Translations under genes and position numbers: made by a program
Notes under the pieces: model-generated
Database searches by the model: none
The model's input: only the letters and a program-made list of their open reading frames with translations
What the model was told of the DNA's origin: nothing
From: Dermatemys mawii
Lineage: Eukaryota > Chordata > Testudines > Dermatemydidae
NCBI GenBank assembly: GCA_007922305.1
Contig: ML677366.1
Location: forward strand, 11,965,132 to 12,029,131
Length of the DNA: 64,000 bases
Direction: 5' to 3'
Part shown: piece by piece, positions 50,401-59,400 of the stretch
How the letters are laid out: every line of letters begins with the position of its first letter
How positions within the stretch are numbered: the stretch's first letter is position 1

Positions 50401-53400
50401 ATAAGGGAGTCTCAGGCAATTAAAGTTTTCTGTCACGCACGTGCACACCAATACTGAGTGAAGGTCAGAGGAGTAACACACCTGCGGTCTCATACATGAC
50501 AATTGCCAGAGCTGAAAACATGAGATATATTGTCAGAGCTACGTGGAGGCCAAGAAGTAGAACAGCAGAGGCTGCTGCAGGCCTGGATTGAGGTGCAGTG
50601 GCAGCACTGCATGAAGGACCGAAGAAGGGAGTGCTTCAGCAGATTAATGTGGTAGCTCAGGACTGGTATAGCAATGGGGTTGCAGGTCAGGATTGATTTG
50701 CATTGGCAGACCTGTGGGGGGCTTCCCAGAACTGAAATGACAGGAGATACCGCAGGTCAGGACTGAAGTGCCTTGGCAGAGCTTAGTGCGGAGCTCTTTG
50801 CCCCCAACAGTCCTCCCTCTTCGTGCAAGATCTCTGTGTGATGCTTTCAAAGAACAGAACGAGAAGACTTGCCACAGGATCTTTCCTCCATCCCTCTCAG
50901 CAGCCCCGCCTCCTCCCCATCACTGAGGCTGAGGTTTGCTGTCTGCCCTTCACCTGCAACCCCTACACCTGCCCCAGTGACACCTAAGGTGACCAAATGT
51001 CCCTATTTTATAGGGACAGTCCCGATTTGTGGGTCTTTTTCTTATATAGGCTCCTATGACCTCACCCCCTGTCTTGATTTTTCACACTTGCTGTCTGGTC
51101 ACCCCAGTGACTTCCCATTCTCTCCTGGTTGCTGACCTCCCTTGACCCCTAGTTTCACTGCCGTTCTCTCTCCTCCTTAATTTCTGGTTCCCTTCTTCCT
51201 CTTCCCCCTGTAAATCCCTGCTGATGACTTTCATGCTCCAGGTGTGAGGTTCTGGAGATCCGTTTAATGAACCAGCAATGGATTGGAGCCCACTAGCCCT
51301 GAAAAATCCACCCCAAGAGCTTTCTATTGCAAAGTGCAGACAGTAATTGGGATTCCCAACACATGCTTCCTGGCCCTGTGGGTTGATGAGCACGCTCCTG
51401 GCGGCTTCTGAAGTGTGTCAGAATGAGGCGCATGGTGGACCAGCCAGGGAAAATTCATTCATTCAAGGGCTGGTTTAAAGGGGAAAGAACAGCCTGCCTG
51501 TACTCGCACACACTGGGGCAGGGCAAGGAACACAGGAAAAAGGAGCTTCAGAAATGTTGAATGGCAGTGTTGCTTGCTCTCGTGATTTTAGTGCGAGTCT
51601 TGTGATATTTGGTGTTTGTCTGTTTGGTGTTTTGTCTTAAAGACCAAGTGTCTGGAGACGTGATTAATCTCAGTGTTCATTTTTTGTGAAGAACTTTTAA
51701 ACCTTTATGATTTTGGAGTAAAGCTTGAAAATGTGACCTGAGCTCACACAATGGGCTCAGAAACCAGGGAGGCAAAGAAAAAGAAACAAAAGGTGGTGTT
51801 TTGTTTAAAAAACAAACAAACAAAAGAACCTCTTGTGATTTTTAATGGTCGGGTTGGTGGTTCTGAAATGGCAGAAGGGGCTGTGATTTTACAATCTCTG
51901 TTGTGCAGTGGCTTTCATTACAAAGGGGTGTATGAGCATGTATCACAGTTCTCAGTAGCCAGACACAACCTCATTGTCTGAGGCAGGGTCATGTGACTGA
52001 GTGATTGGCTTTGTTGCCCACTGTATGTCCGTCTCCTTTGGGATCCATATTACTGTATGAGGATCACATGACCCTCTCCCAACCAATCTCTTTTTTTCCC
52101 CTCGATGGCTCCTCCCTCTTTCATATTCATTTTGAGGAACATGATGAGTCAGATGGAGGCAGCTACATCTACTGTCTTTAGTTTTTGCTTTGCTTAGTGC
52201 TATACCAAGCACATGGTCGATGCTTAACAAATAACAATTAAGGTCACAGATGCAAATTATTAAAATCAAGATAGTAAACATATTTGTGATTGTGTGTGCA
52301 AGACCAAATGGATGTGCAAGTGTGTGCATGTAAGTGTGTGAGCATTGTGCGTATGTATGACAATCATTAGCCAGTGCTTGTGTGCAGGAGGAAGTTTGTA
52401 ACTCAGCCATTCTCCTTTGGTTTCAGAGTCTAACAGCCGACGGGCGGTCAACAGAGGTTACCTGTGTGAATTACTCAGGCTGTACCAGGACTGGCACCGC
52501 TGTGATGCCTCTAATAGGTACATCCATGTCCGCAAGGGTCTCTTGCTCTGCCTCAAACACATCACCAACATCCAATCTGCCAGGGAGACTTTCCTCAGTG
52601 CCCGTGGCATGGAGATCCTCTTCACCACTGCACAGGTAAATGCCATCTGGGGACTAGACCAGGGATCTCAAACTCAAATCACCAAGAGGGCCACATGAGG
52701 ACTAGTCACTGACACCCTGCACCTGCTCCTGGCCCCACCCCCACTCCATCCCTTCCATGAGGCCCCACCTCTGCCTTGCCTCTTCCCACCTCTTCCCCAC
52801 CCCCATTCCGACCCCTTCCCCAAATCCCTACCCTCTGCCCCACCTCTTCTCTGTCTCCTCCCTTGTGCGCATGGCTCCCCGCTCCTTCTCCTCCCTCCTG
52901 GAAAGCGCTAAGCATTGCCAAACAGCTGTTTGGTGGCGGGAAGTGCCTGGAGGTAGGCTCCTGGAGGGGAGCTTGGTGGCCGCAGGAAATAATTTAGCGG
53001 GGGCAGGGAGAGCTTGGCGGGTCACAGCAAATAACACAGGCCATGTATTTGAGACCCCTGGACTATACTGAGCCAGCTCAGTGGCTGCTTCAGGCTTGTT
53101 CTATCCTTGCAATGTAGAATTCTTCTTATGTTTTAAGTGGAGCTGATTGAAAAATGGAATTTCCATCCTGTAGAAAATTGCAATACTTGGATTCTTTTTG
53201 TCCCAAATAGGACAAAAATTCAAAACATTGAGATTTTTCAGAGAATAAAAGATCAGTTCAGAAATGTTGAAACATTTCATCCTTAATGTTAATCTCCCTC
53301 TGTCTGCACCTCTGCATGACCTCATGGGAATTGTAGCTCCAGGTGCCTCATCCCCCTATTCTTCCTAGGGACCCTACTCCTTTGCTAGCTGCATCTCCCA

Positions 53401-56400
53401 AGATGCTTCATAGTCTCTCCCTATGGCTGAGTCACTGCAGCATCTGATGGGTGCATAGGACATGCATCCTAATGGGACATCCTTCCTCTGGTGTCTGAGG
53501 AATTGTCCATTGCGTCAGGTGGGGCTATGGGAACAGATGTAGCAAGGTTTTGATCACATATGGTTCTTGTGAACAGTAAGCTTCCAGTGCACGTGGTGAA
53601 TGGTAGCAGCTGTGTGAGGGCAATGTCTGTGACAGCCGATCATGGCTTGTTGCCTTCATACGCCTTTACCAGTCCACGGTACCTTCTGAGCTAATGTCTC
53701 CTGATAGCTCAGCCTGGCAGCAGCACCCTGAAAAGTGCAAACACTGGGTCACCTTGGGTGAATAAACAAGATACGACACACCAAGAATCTCGTGAAGAGT
53801 GAGAATGTTAATCCTTCCAAAGGTCGGAAGTGGAGCAGAAATGACAGCTTCAGGGGGTTCCAGTTTGCTTTCTCTACCACGTGCCATGGGAGATCTGTTG
53901 GCAGGGGAATCACCAAGGTTAATAAGTCCAAAATATCACATTCCATGGCTCACATTCCCTGGCTCACATTCCCCACTCACAACTAGAAACCACAGATGAG
54001 TGTGTGCACATCACACTGCTGCCGCTGCTGGGACTTTTCAGCATCCTCATGATATAGAGATCCAGGGAGAGTGCGCTGGCTGCGGTGAGAGACCTCCCTG
54101 CTCTGGGAGACAGAATCTACTGAGAGTCCCTGTTCAAATGGTGTTTTAACCCCTTTACAAATGTGTTAGCTGGTAGTGATTCGTCCTATGACCAGCTAAC
54201 CTGGCCTTAAAGATGTTATATTGATCTGGCTGAAAAAATTCTGACAGAATGTTCTTTCATTGGAATTGGCTGCATTTGCCTAAGTGTTGAAACTGAAATG
54301 TTTTGAGACCATTTGATTTTGATGATATTCCAACAGAACCCAGAAGACTCAGATGGAAACCTGCCTGTCAGGTAGTTTTCTGTCAGAAACCTGCCTGCTT
54401 CCCCGCCAGCTCAATCAGCTTGGATCCTGAGTAGCCCATCTGGCGTGCTGACAGGAAACTCAGAGCCTGGAAGCCTTGGGAGACCAGACCCATGGGCTTC
54501 TCGGGTCCCCTGCTTTGTGGTAACCTATCAGATACCCTGAACCAGAAATGGGACTCCAGTCTCTTTTGTGGTGAATTAAAAAAAAAAGTGGGTTTTCGTT
54601 TTGAATCCGAATGGGAAAAAAAGTTGAAATAGGACAAGCCTCCATGAAACAGAAATACTTTTCTCCACCCAGCTCTAGTGTTAAACTCCACCTATGCTCA
54701 TGTTTAAATGGGCTGGTTAAAACACGTTCACAAACACATCTTTAAACACGACCTATTGGCCTAATCTAGCTGAGGTCTTGGAGAGAACTTACAGGCCTGG
54801 GAGGCATGCAGGTTGCAATGAGACGAGAGAATGTTCTCTGCCCAGCAAGAGAGGATGACCAGATATCCCGATTTTAGGAACTGTCCCAATATTTGGGGCA
54901 TTTTCTTATATAGGCTCCTATTACCCCTGAGCCTCTCTCTCAATTTTTCACACTCACTGTCTGGTCACCCTATGGCAAGAGTGTGCAGGAGATGGTTGCA
55001 TGCAGCACCCTCTCCACTTCATTATTATTTGCACATCTGATTTCTTTGTTTAGGCTCAGCTGGTGTCTCCTCAGTCCCTGTGCCTTAGCCTCTCCTCTCC
55101 ATTAATATTGTTATAGTCTCAACCTTTCCTGTAACTCACAAATACCCTGAGTGAAGAGACTACAGCACAGTTGAGTTGAGTTCAGGTCAACTCTGCTTTG
55201 GATTTCTGAACTAAGAATTGAGTCTGTTCTCTTATCCATAGTGCGCGCGCACACACACACACACACACACAGCTACTACCATCCTTCCAAGCAGCATGCC
55301 TGCAGCAACTTAACCCTCACGAGGACTCCTGTTTGATGTTGCACTGTGCTTCACAAACAATTATTTGCACACTTGCAGACCACATCAAGTGAGGATCTCA
55401 AAGCATTTATAAACATTCATGAATGTAGGCTCAGAAAAATAGCTGCAAGGTAGTTAAGTGTCTCTTACTGATAAGGAAATTGAGGCACAGAGAAGCCAAG
55501 TGACTAGCCCAGTATTAGACAGTGAGTCAGATGTAAAGCTGTGACTAGAAATCAGTTCTAGGCCTTTGGTCTTCCCTTCCTCAGAGCTGATTTCCAAATT
55601 GTCTTTTCTTTCACTCTTATTCTTAACAGCCGGAGAGCTAAAAACACGTACGAAGGTTCTTGTAGCTGAGTCTTGTAAGCAGGTCAGCTTAGATTATTTT
55701 GCTAGCCTCCCCTGCCTAATTCCTCAAACTCTTATAAAGCCCTTCATTCATACAGATGGAAGTGGACCAAGAGCTTGTATAAAATACAGCCATTTTCCTT
55801 TTATTGCGTATTACAAAGCACTTCAGTTTGTTCACCAATCACCCTGCTGGATGAGCTGAATAGCCCCGGCCCTCCATATTTGTCACTGTGGGATGCTCAG
55901 CCAGTGACACTAACCGTTTATTCTGTCTTCTAGAGTGTTCTATTTTCAGTGTCTACTGAGGGGGTGTAAACATTCTGAATGGTAATAAAAGATCATGTTG
56001 ATGTTGCCCTTTCATGGATTGGTGCCTTTATGACACTTTCTGTGGCTTTTACTGATATGGTGGTATGTGAGGGCTGAGTCCCAAGTCACCAAGGATACAG
56101 ACACTCAGCTACTATACTAGTGGGCAAGGTACAGCATAAGAAGCTAGCTAGACAGATGATAGCTATATTAGCTGTGCAGTCCTCCTCTCCCCTAAGGAGG
56201 CTGTGGTGTATATATGCGCTGTAGCTATGAAACCGTGATTCCTTTGTTTTCTCTGTATCGCACAAATACATTTCTAAGAACTCCACCTTTGTGCAGAGGC
56301 AGCAACCATTTTGTTCTCAGAGCGGCTGTCCTTGTAGCACAAGAGGCACTCGCCCGTTGCACCCTCCCAAGGAGACTTCCCTTTTAATTGTGGCTTGTCT

Positions 56401-59400
56401 TGTTTTCCTTAATTTAAAATAAAAGTCCTCCAGGCTGAAAATCTGTGGTTCCTCTCTGTGTGAGCATGTGGGCGCGCATGGGGAAAAACTAGGAAGCTGC
56501 CCCGGCCCGGGATATTGAGTGTCCGGCTGAGGCAGAAGCAAATGCAGGCTGGAACAGGGGCTGGGTAGTGTGGAAACAGGCACAAGCAGGCTGCAGCTGG
56601 AGCAAGGGCAGTCTCTTGAAACTATCGGCAATCGAAGTATTCCTGACCAAGTGGTGATGCTGAGCAGAATGGAGAGATTGTTTCCCTAGGAGCCTATGTA
56701 CCTGAGGTGGGATCACCTGGGTGTGGGTTCTTGCCTGTGGATTGACTAAACCCCTGTTGAATGGTGCGGGGCCTTTTACTAGACCTGCAGGTAGTTGATT
56801 CTGATGACTCATCACTAAGGCTAAGTTTGTGTCATGGATATTTTCAGTAAAAGTCAGGGACAGGTCATGGGAAATAAACAAAAATTCATGGTAGCCCGTG
56901 ACCTGTCCCTGATGTTCACTAAAAATATCCCTGACGAAAGGGAGGGAAGGGAGTTCAGCAACTACTGCTGCTGGAGCTCCTGGTTCCCACTGATATAGTG
57001 TGTGGGAGCTCCGGGGTCCTTCTGCCCATGGGAGTGAGCTGCTGCGGGGTCCCCTCACCCTCGGCATCTGTTAGCTGCAGGGTCCTCCAGCCTTTGGCCG
57101 TGGCTGCAGCTATAGGGAGTCCCCGCTGCAGCTGGGCTGATGCAGAGGGTCTGTCGGTCGCCCACTGCGGCTGTGGAAGTGCAGTGGGGCCACCTGCCGC
57201 CCACAGTGGCTGGGTAGCTGCAGGGTGCCCCCACCAGGTTGGGGGCTGGGATCTGTGAGGACAGGGCTGGTTGAGAGCTCCAGCACCAGGGCAGAAAATG
57301 TCACCGGAGATCAGTGGAAGTCACGGATTCCGTGACCTCTGTGACATAATCATAGCCTTACTCATCACGCCCTGGCTCAGGGATGACATGGGTGGCTAAG
57401 TAGGAAGTGCTGTCCATTCTGATTCAGTATTGAGCCACAGTGCAGTGCTGGAGGGGACTGTGTTTTGTGGTGACTTTCAATTTGCTGGCAAGTCTTAAAA
57501 ACAAAAAATCGAACTGACAATAAACTGTATCACAATTTTCAGAAAGTCAAATAGTGAAGAAAAATTAATTTCCGGTGAAATTTCTGAATGAAATGTACTT
57601 TCAAACTGAAAAATTGAAATATTTAGACTTTTTGGCATTTGTTTTAAATGATCAGTTCAGTGAAACTGACGTGAATTCACCAAATGTTTTGGTTGCTGAA
57701 TCAGCATTTCGTGCCCCCCATAAAGCTGCAGCTGAAGAATTTTGCCCCGTGCTAGCGGGAGGGAGGCGCATGGATAACTCAGTAGCAGGTGCTCTTTTTT
57801 TTCGGAGACAGTACTGACCCCAGTGCCTTCGAGTGGTGCTAGGGAACTCTGTGCCCTTTAGATGGATGTACCAGCAGATAGTGAATGAGCTGTAGAAGCA
57901 GATAAACTATTAAAAAACCAAGATTTTGTATTCCCATGTAGACTTCCCTGCTGTGATAAGGAAGGAAAAGGATGAAAGAGAAACACGGGAAATATAAAGG
58001 GTTGATGCAGAACTGGCTGAATATTATTCAAATGCTACTCTTTAAGGATTTCAGGGAAGCAGCTGTTTTAATGTCTGTCAGATCTGTGCAAGAGGAGAGG
58101 ATTCTTCTGAATGGCAAATATCATTGAATATTCTTCTTCATTGGTGCCTAGGATTGCCTGGATAGCAAGCCCCTGGAACCTATAGTAACTACAGTGGCCC
58201 AGATCCTGAGGAAGTGCTACCCCAAGGGGCCTCTGCCTTTGGCTACAGTACACAGCTCCTATTCCTTCTCTCTTCCTGGGAGTGTCAGCTCTGAACCTCC
58301 ACGTGCAGGGCCTGAAGGTAAATTGCTGACTGAAGAGAGAATGGATGGTGTGGGGGGTGAAGAGAGGCAGGGACTGATGGGGAGAATGGAAGATGGGGGC
58401 TAGGGAGAGAGGAATCCAGGCCTGAGCTTTGCATTTAAAACTTGCATGGGGGCCCCGGCCATCATGCTACAGTAGTGGGTCTGAATCCCTCACTCCGGGC
58501 GTTTCTGTTAAGGCCAGCAGGTGTAGTGTGGAAAATGGAGATGCGAGATAGTGAAGGGGAGGGGAAATGAGATTCAATCTTTATTGCTTTAAAGTGACCA
58601 GAAGGAATGGCCTTGGCAAAAGCTGGAACTACTGTTGCTTCATGGCAATTGGGAAGGGAGTGTGTGTGTGTGTGTGTGTGTGTGTACATGTACACATATG
58701 TGTGTACACGTCCTTCCTTGCAACTTTTTCTGTAAATTGATGCTGCCAAGCAGCAGCTTTTTTTCCTTCTCAAATAATCTGGCTGCGGCTATGCTGTGTG
58801 AATGGAATTTGTGAGCCCTTGCAGGCCAGCGGGATGTCTGCCCAGGCAGATGAGCAGCATACATGTAAGAGGCGTGCCCAGGAATGAAACAAATATGACC
58901 TTATGCACAGCTGCCTCCTACTGCCAGCCTTCACACTCCAAACCAGCACCATTATGGTACAACTCAAACAAACCTCTGACTGCTATTTCAGCTGTGCAAA
59001 CATTTTCAGCAAAGATTGTGGAGTTTCTGCTCTATACCTCCAAATTTCTGCCTCAGCATTTTAGACTTCAGGATTTTCCTTGATTTTCATGGGACATTTC
59101 TGCTTTCCTCTGGATGCTCCTGCTTCTTGGAGTCTAGGCATGCAGGACATACCATAGCAAGAACAAAGCTTGCACCCTACTTGGTACCCCACCTCCAGCA
59201 AACATAAATCAAGCAATAAAATCCATGCCCAAGAGAATTTTTACCCTCAGAAGGAAGAAGAGCCAAAGATGCTATAAAGTCCATTAAGGACTTTCATTAT
59301 TGCTATTGTCTTTTACGTGCTCAGACACACCAGTAATAGGGGGTCAGAATAAAACCCTTAAAATAGATTAACAGCATCCTATAATATCTTTGCAGTGAAG

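Larger units (their letters stand above)
41713..52426 (+). other. AGBL1 intron, phase 1 (10.7 kb)
   Basis: No coding exon was recognised. It carries several miniature DNA transposons (43263, 44197, 44637, 45181, 50985, 51566), an L2-like remnant and SINE fragments. The stretches 42300-43250, 46230-49840 and 50010-50970 show no repeat I can name. The frames of 93-137 codons there have no family resemblance. Confidence 0.75.
52636..58151 (+). other. AGBL1 intron, phase 0
   Basis: The intron is 5,516 bp. It holds a hAT right after the donor, a TAGGGTGACC copy (54851), a CA repeat, a SINE fragment, a 545-bp hAT (56816) and AT-rich diverged sequence. No gene was recognised. The 192-codon minus frame at 56489-57067 overlaps the hAT. 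Confidence 0.78.

Noticed and set aside
51560..52420. Lysine-rich and histidine-rich frames before the 52427 exon
   Set aside because: The first is inside an AGTGTTGCCAA element. The second comes from TGTGTG-rich sequence on the other strand.
56489..57067. 192-codon minus-strand frame, the longest in the window
   Set aside because: Over 40 percent of it lies in the hAT element at 56816-57360, whose GC-rich body lacks stops. It shows no resemblance to transposase or any known protein.
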